Shown in pieces: positions 1 through 9,055 of a stretch of 64,000 nucleotides of DNA. A program made the translations under genes and the position numbers. The notes under the pieces are model-generated. The model had not been told where the DNA came from, searched no databases, and saw nothing but the letters and a program-made list of their open reading frames with translations. Position 1 is the stretch's first letter; every line of letters begins with the position of its first letter. Source of the stretch: Coriobacteriia bacterium (GTDB lineage Bacteria > Actinomycetota > Coriobacteriia > Anaerosomatales > JAAXUF01); NCBI GenBank assembly GCA_013334745.1, contig JAAXWY010000004.1, positions 1-64,000 of the forward strand. Reading direction: 5' to 3'.

Positions 1-945
1 GGTGGGCAGCGTCGCGCGCTCGCTCAGAAGCAGCGGGGCGCCGAGGAGTGCGGCGAGCGCGCTCGCGGGCGGCCCCAGCGCGGGCTGGTCGGCGGGCATG
101 ACGACGGCGACCCCGCCGCCGTCGGGATGGGCCTTCGCGCTGACGGCCGCAGCGAGCGCGACCGGGTTCTCGGCGGCGATCTGCGGCTCCTTCGCTGTAA
201 GCGGATACGAGATGCGCCACCGGTCGATGCCGTCGGCGATACCCTCGGCGACGCGCGCCTGATACCGCGGTGACTTGAGCGCGGCCACGTCCTCGGCGTT
301 GGTGAAGTACCCGCATTCGACCAGCACGGCGGGCATGTTCGTCCAGCGGCACACATAGAAGCCCGATCCTCCGGCGCCATGATTCTCGCTGCTGGTGCGT
401 GCCACTACGCCGTCCTGAATCGACGCCGCGAGCGCACGCCCCGCCTTGTCGCCTCGGGCGGCGAACGTCTGCGTGCCGCGGATCTCGGGCTTACGCGAGG
501 CGTTGTTGTGTACGCTCACGAAGACGTCGGCGTTCGCTGCGTTCGCGATGTCCACGCGAGACTGTAGGTCGCTGTGCGAGGCGGCCGCGCGCTCGTTGAG
601 CGAGGTGTTGACGCCGAACGCCCAGAGCCGCTTCTTCAGGCCGACCCAACGCCAGGTGGGAATCGTGGCGGTCGCAACGCGCGAATCGGTGGTGCGCGTC
701 ATGATCACGCGGTAACCGCGGCGCGTGAGTTCGGATCGGAGCTTCTTGGCGATCGCGAGGTTGAACTCCTCCTCGCGCACGCCGTCCACGCCCACGCCGG
801 ATGTGCCACCGCCGTGGCCGGCATCGATGACGACGAGCGGCCCGGTCTGCTCCGCGCCGCGCAGCAGAAATACACCTGCGACGGCGATAAGCGCAAACAA
901 CACCACGGCGCCGGTCAGTACGGCGGTCTTGGCGCGGCTACTCAC
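1..945 (-). CDS. N-acetylmuramoyl-L-alanine amidase, 3' end outside window
   Basis: The reading frame is open from a GTG at 945 down to base 1, so the C-terminus is missing (315 codons seen). An N-terminal membrane or signal segment is followed by an Amidase_3 domain with the expected zinc and catalytic residues in the contexts VVIDAGHGG, REEEFNL, VSVHNNAS and AVLVECGY. This family cleaves the bond between muramic acid and the stem peptide. The last ~60 visible residues look like the start of a cell-wall-binding type 2 (CWB2) repeat, which would hold the enzyme in the wall. It lies 52 bp downstream of the PASTA lipoprotein and is probably co-transcribed with it. No clear Shine-Dalgarno was found, so the start is less certain than the function. 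Confidence 0.85.
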   Translation of the reverse strand, partial: MSSRAKTAVLTGAVVLFALIAVAGVFLLRGAEQTGPLVVIDAGHGGGTSGVGVDGVREEEFNLAIAKKLRSELTRRGYRVIMTRTTDSRVATATIPTWRWVGLKKRLWAFGVNTSLNERAAASHSDLQSRVDIANAANADVFVSVHNNASRKPEIRGTQTFAARGDKAGRALAASIQDGVVARTSSENHGAGGSGFYVCRWTNMPAVLVECGYFTNAEDVAALKSPRYQARVAEGIADGIDRWRISYPLTAKEPQIAAENPVALAAAVSAKAHPDGGGVAVVMPADQPALGPPASALAALLGAPLLLSERATLPT

Positions 946-997
946 GTTCGGTGGCGGATGGGCGCGTCAGCATCGCGGGCACAGGCACCTGCGCCCG

Positions 998-2113
998 CTA
1001 CTCGGGCGTGCCCGAGGAGACCGCGTAGAGCACCGAGGAGCCGGCGGGCACTCTGCTGCCTGAGACGGGCAGCTGCAGGATCACGTTGCCCTCGTCCACA
1101 TCGGCGCTTGGCTGGTCGACCGGGTAGGCAACGAGCCCCGCCGCTTCAATGGCTCTGCGAGCATCGGCCGAGGACCTTCCGGTGACGTCGGGCACCGCGA
1201 TGGTGGAGTCCGAGCCCAAGGACACAACGATCCCGACCACGCCGCCCGCAGCGGTTTTCGAGCCCGCAGGCGGCATCTGCGAGATGACGACACCCTTGGC
1301 GACCGTTGCGCTCTGCTGCCGATTGACCTGCACGCTCAGGCCCGCGCCACTGAGCGCCGAGGAGGCGTCCGCTTCTCGGCGGCCCACGACGTTGGGGACG
1401 GTCACGGACTTGGACGACTTGCCGAGCGAAAGCACGTAGGAGACGAGTGAGCCCGGATCGACCGAGGCCCCCTTCGCAGGGTTCTGCAGCATCACGCGGT
1501 CTTTGGCGACGGTGTCGCTGTACGCGCGCTGGACTGAGGCCTTCAGGCCGGCCTTCTCAATCGCGGCGCTGGCCTCGGACTGCGTCTTGCCGGTGATATC
1601 GGGCACCTTGACCTTGTTTGGCGCCGCGCCCATCGACACGACGTACACGACGGTGGCACCGGGGTCGACCTTCGCTCCCGCAGCGGGAACCTGGCCTCCG
1701 ATGCTGCCCTTCGCGACATCAGTGGAGTGCTGGTCGACTTGCACCGGAACCAGCTGCGAGCCGGCGATCGCCTGCGATGCCTCATCGGCACTGAGCTTCG
1801 ACAGGTCGGGGACGGTGATCGAGCCGAGCGCGACGGCGACGGTGACTCGGACTGACTCGCCCTTGCGCAGGCTCGTTCCGGCAGCGGGATCCTGCTGGTA
1901 GATCTGCCCCGCAGGCACGCCCGGCGTGAACATCCTGCGCACGTCACCAAGCTTGTAATCGGCATCTTGGAGCGTCCGTACGGCCTGCTCGGCGGTCATC
2001 CCGGTGACGTCGGGGACTTTGGGGCCGCAGCCCGTGAGCGCGATCGCAGCGATCACGATGAACGCGAGTACCGCGATCAGCAGGGCGGGCGTCGTGCGCC
2101 TCGAAGCGCTCAT
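998..2113 (-). CDS. Lipoprotein with five PASTA domains
   Basis: 371 residues. The N-terminus is a lipoprotein signal ending in ALTGC (lipidated Cys29). The rest is five consecutive PASTA repeats, each starting near a VPD/VPN motif and ending in a YVLSLG-like strand. PASTA domains bind muropeptides and beta-lactams. Here there is no kinase or transpeptidase domain, so this is a stand-alone wall-sensing lipoprotein, possibly sharing ligands with the neighbouring PASTA kinase. GAGGAG precedes the ATG. It lies 62 bp downstream of the small lipoprotein gene. The repeats are diverged, so recent duplication is unlikely. Confidence 0.85.
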   Translation of the reverse strand: MSASRRTTPALLIAVLAFIVIAAIALTGCGPKVPDVTGMTAEQAVRTLQDADYKLGDVRRMFTPGVPAGQIYQQDPAAGTSLRKGESVRVTVAVALGSITVPDLSKLSADEASQAIAGSQLVPVQVDQHSTDVAKGSIGGQVPAAGAKVDPGATVVYVVSMGAAPNKVKVPDITGKTQSEASAAIEKAGLKASVQRAYSDTVAKDRVMLQNPAKGASVDPGSLVSYVLSLGKSSKSVTVPNVVGRREADASSALSGAGLSVQVNRQQSATVAKGVVISQMPPAGSKTAAGGVVGIVVSLGSDSTIAVPDVTGRSSADARRAIEAAGLVAYPVDQPSADVDEGNVILQLPVSGSRVPAGSSVLYAVSSGTPE

Positions 2114-2175
2114 GAGGGGCTCCTCTCGTGATGACCTTCGGCTCAGTCTATCGCCTCGGCCGTCGCGTGTCCCCG

Positions 2176-2826
2176 CTACGGTCGGCGTTCGGGGTCCGCG
2201 GATCGTGTCGCATGCTCGCTGCCGGCCTCATCGCCGGATTCAGTGGCGTCGACCGTGGGAGTGGCCTCGGGATTGGGCTGCAACGCCCCACCGAAGTCGT
2301 GCACGAGCCAGGGCGCTTTGGGAGACGCCTGCGTGAGCACGAAGTCGAGGTCGCCTGCTGGTCTGCCGAGGACCGCGGTGTAGGCGACGTTGAGCACGAC
2401 GAGCTTGTAGGGGGGCTTGCCTATCTGCTCGGCGTAGAGCTCGGCGAAGGTGCGCTCGTCGCTTACGTAACGGCCCGGATGCATGACGGTGCGCACGCGC
2501 GCGGTCTTCCACCAGCCGACGTCGGACTTCCATCCCTTGCTCGCGGTCTCACCCCGCCGGTAGGGCGTCATGAGCTTGGCGGCCTCGCTCGCGTCGCGGC
2601 TTGCGAGCGCATCGAGGTAGGCGAGCATCGCGTCCTTGGCCTGCGCGATGTCGTAGCGGTTTGCGCTGGCGACCGCCGCGACGGGCGCAGGGCGGACGGC
2701 CCCGGAGCGTGTCTCGGCGGCTGGAGCGTCGCGCCACGGCATGATTGAGCAGCCGGACGCGCCGATCAGCGCGCAGGCGACAACCACCACAGCGGCTGTG
2801 CTACGGAACGTTCGGATCGTCTCCAT
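2176..2826 (-). CDS. Predicted lipoprotein of unknown function
   Basis: 216 residues with a lipoprotein signal ending in GASGC (Cys26), a low-complexity linker, then a ~110-residue domain starting near 'AKDAMLAYLDALASRD' that resembles small NTF2-like or DUF4829-type folds. The resemblance is by pattern only and is weak. The C-terminal ~30 residues are polar and probably disordered. Its ATG lies inside the 3' end of the PASTA kinase gene (26 bp overlap), so the two are translationally coupled; a role at the envelope with the kinase is inferred from this alone. Confidence 0.6.
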   Translation of the reverse strand: METIRTFRSTAAVVVVACALIGASGCSIMPWRDAPAAETRSGAVRPAPVAAVASANRYDIAQAKDAMLAYLDALASRDASEAAKLMTPYRRGETASKGWKSDVGWWKTARVRTVMHPGRYVSDERTFAELYAEQIGKPPYKLVVLNVAYTAVLGRPAGDLDFVLTQASPKAPWLVHDFGGALQPNPEATPTVDATESGDEAGSEHATRSADPERRP

Positions 2827-4669
2827 CGACCTCGAGCGTGATCTTCGTGCCCGGCGCGACCTTCTTCCCGGCCGCCGGGAGCTGACCCTTCACGAGCCCG
2901 GTGGCCGTGACGTTGTTGTAGGTGAACTCGACCGCAAGTCCGGCATCGGTGAGCTTGGTCTGTGCGGCATCGGGCGACATATCCAGGACGTTGGGAACCG
3001 TGACGAGCGGCTTGCCGGTGGACACGTCGATGGTGACGGTGCTGCCCTTGGGGTACGAGCCGCCGGCCGACTTGTCCTGCGAGATGACGCGACCTTCCTT
3101 GACCGAGCTGCTCGACGAGCTCGTGACCGACACCTTGAATCCGGCTGCCTTGAGCTTGCTGGTCGCGCTGCTCTTGGTCAGGCCCTCGACGTCAGGTACG
3201 ACCGCCTGCTCGGTCCCGAGTGAGAGCACGTAGTTGACGACGGTGCCGCGCGTGACCTGCTCGCCATCGGCGGGTTCCTGGCTGATGACGCTGCCGGCGG
3301 TGACTTTGGGATCGAACGTCGACGATGCGACACGGCTGTCGAGACCCGCTGCCTCGAGCGCCGCGTCGGCCGCAGCCTGCGGCATCTTGCGGATGTCGGG
3401 AACCACGACGAGATCGGGACCCTTGCTGATGACCAGGTCGATGGGGGTGTCCTTCTTGGCCGGCGTGCCGGCGCCAGGACTCTGCGAGATGATCTTGTCC
3501 TTCTCGACCTCGTCGCTGAACTCCTGCTTCACGTTGCCGACGATGAACCCGGCCTCTTCGAGGGCGACGGTCGCTGCGGCGCGGTCCAGCGTGCGAACGT
3601 CGGGTACGGGCTTGACCGCGTTGCCGAGCAACCCCATGTACCATGCCACGCCGAGCCCGGCGAGGATGAGCGCAGCCGTGACGGCGATCCACGGCCATAC
3701 GGGCTTCTTCTTGCGCTGCGCCGTGCGTGCGACCGCTGCACCGCTCGCGCCAACCGGCGACATGACGGCTGTGTGATCGGCCGAGCCAGCGGCTCCGGCG
3801 ACGTATCCGGCGGCTGCCGCAGCGCCCGCGAACCCGGCGGCGGGACCGACCGGCTCGCCCTGGATGACGCGCAGCAGGTCGCGGCGCATCTCCTCGGCGG
3901 TCGTGTAGCGGTCATCGGTGCTCTTCGCCATCGCGCGAACGATGATGGACTCGAGGCTACGGTCGATATCGGGGTTGAGCGCGCTCGGCCGCGTCGCGGT
4001 CTCGTTGACCTGCTTGAGCGCGACGGCCACGGGGGTGTCGGCGTCGAAGGGCACGTTGCCGGTCGCGGCCTCGTAGAGCACGACGCCCAGCGAGTACAGG
4101 TCGCTTGCCGAGTTGAGCGGACGGCCCTGCGCCTGCTCGGGCGAAACGTAGTGTGCCGTGCCGAGAACCGAGCCGGTCTGTGTCATGGTCGAGTTGCCGG
4201 CGCGTGCGATGCCGAAGTCCATGACCTTCACCGTGCCGTCGGGCTGCACCATGATGTTGTGCGGCTTGATGTCGCGGTGAATGATGTCGTACCCGTGCGC
4301 GGCGGTGAGCGCCGAGCACACCTGCGCTCCGATCTCGGCGACGGTGCGGGAGGGCAGGGCGCCCTTCTGCTCAATGATCGACTTCAGGTCGGTCCCGCGG
4401 ACGTACTCCATGACGATGTAGTACGTGTCGGTGTCCTGACCCCAGTCGTACATGTTGACGATGTTAGGGGAGACGAGATTGGCCGCGGCCTGGGCCTCCT
4501 GGCGGAAGCGCTGCGTGAAGTTGGGATCGGACGCATAGCGCGGGTGCATGACCTTGACCGCTACGGTTCTGCCGAGCACCTCATCCACGGCCTTGTAGAC
4601 GTCGGCCATTCCGCCCGAGCCGATCTTCTCGGTCGCGCGGTACCTGCTTCCGAAAACCAGTTCGCTCAC
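2801..4669 (-). CDS. pknB: PASTA-domain Ser/Thr protein kinase, PknB type
   Basis: 622 residues, GTG start preceded by GGGGGA. The N-terminal eukaryotic-type kinase domain (~1-275) has ATP-binding Lys39, catalytic loop HRDIKPHN with Asp133, and DFG at 151-153. A ~50-residue Ala/Gly-rich linker leads to one transmembrane helix (~325-347), then four extracellular PASTA repeats. In this family the PASTA domains sense peptidoglycan fragments and the kinase controls cell division and wall synthesis. The gene order pstP - rodA/pbpA - pknB matches the actinobacterial cluster; a separate pknA is missing. Substrates probably include the FHA proteins encoded upstream. Confidence 0.95.
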   Translation of the reverse strand: MSELVFGSRYRATEKIGSGGMADVYKAVDEVLGRTVAVKVMHPRYASDPNFTQRFRQEAQAAANLVSPNIVNMYDWGQDTDTYYIVMEYVRGTDLKSIIEQKGALPSRTVAEIGAQVCSALTAAHGYDIIHRDIKPHNIMVQPDGTVKVMDFGIARAGNSTMTQTGSVLGTAHYVSPEQAQGRPLNSASDLYSLGVVLYEAATGNVPFDADTPVAVALKQVNETATRPSALNPDIDRSLESIIVRAMAKSTDDRYTTAEEMRRDLLRVIQGEPVGPAAGFAGAAAAAGYVAGAAGSADHTAVMSPVGASGAAVARTAQRKKKPVWPWIAVTAALILAGLGVAWYMGLLGNAVKPVPDVRTLDRAAATVALEEAGFIVGNVKQEFSDEVEKDKIISQSPGAGTPAKKDTPIDLVISKGPDLVVVPDIRKMPQAAADAALEAAGLDSRVASSTFDPKVTAGSVISQEPADGEQVTRGTVVNYVLSLGTEQAVVPDVEGLTKSSATSKLKAAGFKVSVTSSSSSSVKEGRVISQDKSAGGSYPKGSTVTIDVSTGKPLVTVPNVLDMSPDAAQTKLTDAGLAVEFTYNNVTATGLVKGQLPAAGKKVAPGTKITLEVDGDDPNVP

Positions 4670-4695
4670 TGTGTCCCCCGTGCTCGCTCACCTGC

Positions 4696-4721
4696 GGGAA
4701 TGATTCCCTGCCGACATTCTA
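4696..4721 (-). promoter_or_regulatory. Possible promoter/operator upstream of pknB
   Basis: The 129-bp gap between the SEDS-PBP gene and pknB contains, on the minus strand, a -10-like TAGAAT (4716-4721) followed by a 13-bp palindrome GGGAATNATTCCC (4696-4708). No convincing -35 box is visible. This could be a separate promoter for pknB with an operator in the leader. It is weak evidence. Confidence 0.25.
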
Positions 4722-4798
4722 GACCACTACTCGTGCTTGGTGCCGTGCGTATCCGTGCCGTTGATACTTCATATGCGCTGTGTGTGTGCTGCATCGCT

Positions 4799-7552
4799 CT
4801 ATCGACCCTTCTGCGCCGAGAGGGCCGCTTCCAACACGGGCTTGGCCGCCGGCGCGGCGACCTGACCGCCCACGCCACCGCCCTCGATCATGATCGCGAG
4901 GGCCACCGTGGGGTTCTCGGCGGGAGCGAAGGCGATGAACCACGCGTTCGTGGGCCTGCCCTTGCCGACCTCGGCGGTGCCGGTCTTGCCGGCGACCTTG
5001 GTGCCGCTGATGCTCGCCCGATAGCCCGAGCCTCCCGATACGACCTTCTGCATGATCCCGGCGACGATCTTCGCCGTGGCCGGGTCGGTGGCGCGCGAGA
5101 GCGAGGCCGGTCGAGTGGTGCCCACCTGCTGGCCGAGGTTGTTGCGAATCGAGCCGAGCACGTGCGGCTTCATGACCTCGCCGTCGTTGGCGATGCCGGC
5201 GGCGACGAGCGCCATCTGCATCACGGTCGCCTGCGGGCCGGCGGGGCTCTCGTGCTCGCCGACGGGCTGGCCCACGCCGGCCCACGCCGTTTCCCACTCA
5301 GTCATCTCCGCAGGCTCGGGCATGAGCGAGGTCTTTGCGCCGATCTCGTAGCCGAGCTCGCGATCGAAGCCGAAGAGGTCGGCCTGCTTCACGAGCGCCG
5401 GCGCGCCGAGCTTCACCGCGACCTGCGCGAAGACGGTGTTGACCGACTTCATCGTCGCCGTCGTCAGGTCGATCTTGCTGTAGCCGCCACCCTCGTAGTT
5501 GGTGACCGGCGCGCCACCGATCTTCATCGAGCCGGGGCCGGCGAACGAGTCGGTCGGGGTGGCGACGCCTTCGGACAACGCGCCGGTCAGCGTGACGATC
5601 TTGAAGGTCGAGCCAGGCGCGAACAGCGCGTTGCGTGACCGGTCGAGCAGAGGCGAGTCCGGGTCGGTGCTGAGCGCGTCCCAGTTCTTGTCGACCGTGC
5701 CGGGGTCGTAGGTGGGGTTCGCGGCGGCGGCGAGGACGGCCCCGGTGCGCGGGTCGAGCGCCACGACCGCGCCACTGCGTCCGGCGAGCGCCTTCTCGGC
5801 GGCCTTCTGCACGCGTGAGTCGATCGTGAGCACGACGTCGTTGCCGGGCACCGAGCGACCGGTTGCGGCGTCGATCACGTCGCTCCAGCTCGTGAACGCG
5901 CGGGTGCCGCCGGCGAGCATGTCGTTCTCGGCGGCCTCGATGCCGGTGCGGCCGTAGCGCGTTGAGTAGTAGCCGATGGTGTGCGCGGCGAAGGTGCGCT
6001 TCGGGTAGACGCGCTCGAACGTCCCGCGACCGGCGGGGTTGGACTCGGCGAGCACAACGCCGTCGCGGGTCACTATCGAGCCGCGGTCGTCTCGGGCCTG
6101 CTTGGCGAGGTTGCGCGTGTTGGCGGGGTTGTTCGAGAGAGCGCGTGCGTCGACGACCTGGATCCACGTGAGGTTGACGACGAGCGCGGCCATGAGCAGC
6201 GCTGTGACCGTGGTGATCGCGACGAGTCGGCGTCCCAGCGCGAGCCGGCCCAGCACGCCGAGGTCGGCGCTGGTGGACTGGAGCGCGACATCGACGCCGG
6301 TGCCCTCGTCGCCCGCGCGAAGCAGCAGCGCGAGTGCGATGAAGCTCGAGAGCAGCGACGAGCCGCCGTAGCTGACGAAGGGCAGCGTGACGCCGGTCAG
6401 CGGGATGAGGCGCGTGACGCCGCCCACGATGACGAACGCCTGCAGCGAGATCGCTGCGATGAGGCCTACGGCCGTGAACGCCGCCATGTCGGTCTTGGCG
6501 CGAGCGGCCGTCGCGAAGCCGCGCACCGCGAACGCGAGGAAGCACAGCACCATCGCGGCCGCGCCGAGCAACCCGAGCTCCTCGCCGATCGCCGAGAAGA
6601 TGAAGTCGGTGGTGACGAACGGGATGCGATCGGGCAGCCCGCGGCCCAGACCGACGCCGGTCAGCCCGCCCGCCGCCAGCGCGAAGAGCGACTGCACGAG
6701 CTGGTAGCCCTTGCCGGCGGCGTCGGTGAACGGGTGCAGCCATATGTCGACGCGCACGCGCACGTGGCTGAACAGCTTGTAGGCGACGGTCGCACCGGCG
6801 CCGAACAGCACGAGTCCCACGACGACGTAGGCCGCGCGGCCGGTGGCGGCGTAGAGCATCACGAGGAAGATCGCGAAGAAGAGGAGTGACGAGCCGAGGT
6901 CGCGCTCGAACACGAGAACGACGAGCGAGATGACCCACATGAGCAGCAGCGGCCCGAGCGTGCGAGGCTCGGGAAGCCGCAGTCCGAAGATGCGCCGCGT
7001 GGACACCGAGAGCAGCTCGCGGTTCTCGGCGAGGTAGGCCGCGAGGAACAGCACGATGAGGATCTTGGCGAGCTCACCGGGCTGGAAGCCGAAGCCGCCG
7101 AAGCGGATCCACAGCTTGGCACCGTTGATCTCGCGTCCGATGAACGCAGGCAGCAGCAGCAACACGAGGCCGCCCACCATGAGCGTGTACTTGTAGCGCG
7201 CGAGCCGTTCGAGCGACGGAACTGCGACGAGCGTTGCGACGAGTGCCGCCACGCCCACGAACAGCCAGGTCACCTGCGATGCAGCAAGCGTGGCGTCGAG
7301 ACGGGTGACGACCGCCAGGCCGATACCCGACAGCACGAAGACGATCGGTAGCAGCCCCGGGTCGGCGTTGGGTGCGAAGCGGCGCACGGCGAGATGCGCC
7401 GCGATGAACGCCACGAGCAGCGCGCCGGGTACCAGCAGGGCGCTCGGCTCGAACACCTTGGCGCGCTGCGCATCGACGAGCGCGAACACGAGAAGCACGG
7501 GCGGGGATGCCGCCAGCAGGAGCAGCAACTCGGTTGTGCGGCGCGATCTCAT
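4799..7552 (-). CDS. Fused SEDS glycosyltransferase - class B PBP (RodA-PbpA fusion)
   Basis: 917 residues, one uninterrupted frame. Residues ~1-430 are a multi-pass SEDS/FtsW-RodA domain with typical stretches such as GFGFQPGELAK and the terminal LPFVSYGGSS. After a linker comes another membrane helix (~470) and a class B penicillin-binding protein: dimerisation-type region, then a transpeptidase with SxxK (Ser648, Lys651, context PGSTFK), an SVN triad and KTGT. The two halves are normally separate proteins that work as a pair, one polymerising glycan and the other cross-linking it. It sits where other actinobacteria have separate rodA and pbpA. Elongation rather than division is inferred from this position. 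Confidence 0.93.
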   Translation of the reverse strand: MRSRRTTELLLLLAASPPVLLVFALVDAQRAKVFEPSALLVPGALLVAFIAAHLAVRRFAPNADPGLLPIVFVLSGIGLAVVTRLDATLAASQVTWLFVGVAALVATLVAVPSLERLARYKYTLMVGGLVLLLLPAFIGREINGAKLWIRFGGFGFQPGELAKILIVLFLAAYLAENRELLSVSTRRIFGLRLPEPRTLGPLLLMWVISLVVLVFERDLGSSLLFFAIFLVMLYAATGRAAYVVVGLVLFGAGATVAYKLFSHVRVRVDIWLHPFTDAAGKGYQLVQSLFALAAGGLTGVGLGRGLPDRIPFVTTDFIFSAIGEELGLLGAAAMVLCFLAFAVRGFATAARAKTDMAAFTAVGLIAAISLQAFVIVGGVTRLIPLTGVTLPFVSYGGSSLLSSFIALALLLRAGDEGTGVDVALQSTSADLGVLGRLALGRRLVAITTVTALLMAALVVNLTWIQVVDARALSNNPANTRNLAKQARDDRGSIVTRDGVVLAESNPAGRGTFERVYPKRTFAAHTIGYYSTRYGRTGIEAAENDMLAGGTRAFTSWSDVIDAATGRSVPGNDVVLTIDSRVQKAAEKALAGRSGAVVALDPRTGAVLAAAANPTYDPGTVDKNWDALSTDPDSPLLDRSRNALFAPGSTFKIVTLTGALSEGVATPTDSFAGPGSMKIGGAPVTNYEGGGYSKIDLTTATMKSVNTVFAQVAVKLGAPALVKQADLFGFDRELGYEIGAKTSLMPEPAEMTEWETAWAGVGQPVGEHESPAGPQATVMQMALVAAGIANDGEVMKPHVLGSIRNNLGQQVGTTRPASLSRATDPATAKIVAGIMQKVVSGGSGYRASISGTKVAGKTGTAEVGKGRPTNAWFIAFAPAENPTVALAIMIEGGGVGGQVAAPAAKPVLEAALSAQKGR

Positions 7553-7561
7553 CGGCGGCGC

Positions 7562-8638
7562 CTAGAGGCCCGAGGCCGTATAGGCGCGGGCTTTCGCCCG
7601 GGCCTCATCGAGGCTCTTGAAGCGCATGCCCTCGCGCAGAGTCTGCTGGTCGGCGGGGGGTACCGAATCGACGGTGACGGGGGTCGCTTCGACGAAGCGC
7701 TCGAGCTTGAGCGACCCGAGCTGACCGGGCACGCCCTGGTAAACGTAGACGACGCCGTCGGCGTTCGCGCGCAGGAACGCCTGCTTGTAGGCGTAGAGGT
7801 AGCTGCCGTAGACGATGCCACCAACGACCAGCACGAAGAGCAGCAGCCAGCCGATGATCGCGAGGATGCCGCTATCAGCCCGCTTGCCGCGCGCGTCCAC
7901 CGACGAGCCTGCCCGAGACGGGTCGCCTTCGATGTCGACGACGATCACCGAGACGTTGTCGTGTCCGCCGGCGTCGTTTGCGGCGTCGACGAGCATGCGC
8001 GCCGCAATCGCCGGGTCCTTGTAGGCGCCGAGCGCCTCGGCGATTGCGCCGTCCTCGAGCATCGCCGTGAGGCCGTCGGAGCACAGCAACAAGCGGTCGC
8101 CCGGCTCGGCATCGTAGTCGAACGCATCGGCGGCCATGTTGGGGTCGGTGCCCAACGCGCGCGTGATGACACTGCGGTTGGGGTGGTAGCGGCTCTCCGC
8201 CTCGGTGAGTTGTCCTCGGCGGATCATGTCGGCGACCATCGAGTGGTCGTCGGTGAGCTGCGAAAGCTCGCCGGCGTGCAGCAGGTAGGCGCGCGAGTCG
8301 CCCACCTGCGCGAGTGCGATGTGTGTGCCCTCCACGATCGCGGCGGTCATCGTCGTGCCCATGCCCTGACGACCGTAGCCCTCACGGGCGGCGCGCATGA
8401 CCTCGCGGTTGGCGGCGCGAACCGCGCGAGTGAGTGCCTTGGAGTCCGGACGCCTGGGTGCGTGATCGCGTAGCGTCTCGACCGCGATCGAACTCGCGAC
8501 CTCCCCGGCCTCATGCCCCCCGAGTCCATCGGCGACGACGAACAGCGGCGGCTGAGCGAGCACGCTGTCCTCGTTGTGCTCGCGTACACGACCGACGTCG
8601 GTCAGCGAGGCCCAGCTTGGCTTGGTTTTCGGCGTCAT
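7562..8638 (-). CDS. pstP: PP2C-type Ser/Thr phosphatase, membrane anchored (PstP)
   Basis: 358 residues. The N-terminal ~240 residues are a PPM/PP2C domain with the usual metal-binding motifs (TDVGRVREHNEDS, VVADGLGGHEAGE, LLLCSDGLT, GGHDNVSVIV). A single transmembrane helix near residue 255 is followed by a short extracytoplasmic tail of ~80 residues. In actinobacteria PstP dephosphorylates PknB and its substrates. The ATG overlaps the stop of the upstream FHA gene (ATGA), and the SEDS-PBP gene starts 9 bp downstream, so this is a tight operon. Confidence 0.93.
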   Translation of the reverse strand: MTPKTKPSWASLTDVGRVREHNEDSVLAQPPLFVVADGLGGHEAGEVASSIAVETLRDHAPRRPDSKALTRAVRAANREVMRAAREGYGRQGMGTTMTAAIVEGTHIALAQVGDSRAYLLHAGELSQLTDDHSMVADMIRRGQLTEAESRYHPNRSVITRALGTDPNMAADAFDYDAEPGDRLLLCSDGLTAMLEDGAIAEALGAYKDPAIAARMLVDAANDAGGHDNVSVIVVDIEGDPSRAGSSVDARGKRADSGILAIIGWLLLFVLVVGGIVYGSYLYAYKQAFLRANADGVVYVYQGVPGQLGSLKLERFVEATPVTVDSVPPADQQTLREGMRFKSLDEARAKARAYTASGL

Positions 8639-9051
8639 GAGCGACCTACCTTGAGTCGGACGGCGCCGATGTCGATCACATCGCCTACACGCAGGGACAT
8701 GGGAGCGCGAACGGTCGAGCCGTTGAGCAGCGTGCCGTTGGTGGAGCCGAGATCCTCGAGGACCGCCGTGTCGGCTGATGGCGAGACCCGCGCGTGGCTT
8801 CCGCTGACGAAATCATCGCCGATCACGATGTCGGCGCCGGGCGATCTGCCGATGACGACGGGGCCGGCGACCGGCACGGAGACGCCCATGAGCTCGCGCG
8901 GGCCCTGCACCACGGCCAACGTCCACTGCCCACGGCCCTTGCCGCGTTGACCGGCGACAAGCCCGATGCCGGTCTTCACCGCAGCGAACAGGAACAGGTA
9001 CAGGGTGGCGAGCAGGAGGAGTCGGCCGGCAAGCAGCGCGACGTCGATCAT
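8635..9051 (-). CDS. fhaB: Membrane-anchored FHA-domain protein (FhaB type)
   Basis: 138 residues: one N-terminal membrane helix (~8-28), a short basic linker, and a C-terminal FHA domain (IGRSPGADIVIGDDFVSGSHARV, then DLGSTNGT). FHA domains bind phosphothreonine. This architecture matches FhaB/FipA, which in mycobacteria links PknB signalling with the division or elongation machinery. Its position between fhaA and pstP agrees. The stop overlaps the pstP start. Confidence 0.9.
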   Translation of the reverse strand: MIDVALLAGRLLLLATLYLFLFAAVKTGIGLVAGQRGKGRGQWTLAVVQGPRELMGVSVPVAGPVVIGRSPGADIVIGDDFVSGSHARVSPSADTAVLEDLGSTNGTLLNGSTVRAPMSLRVGDVIDIGAVRLKVGRS

Positions 9052-9055
9052 CCGA

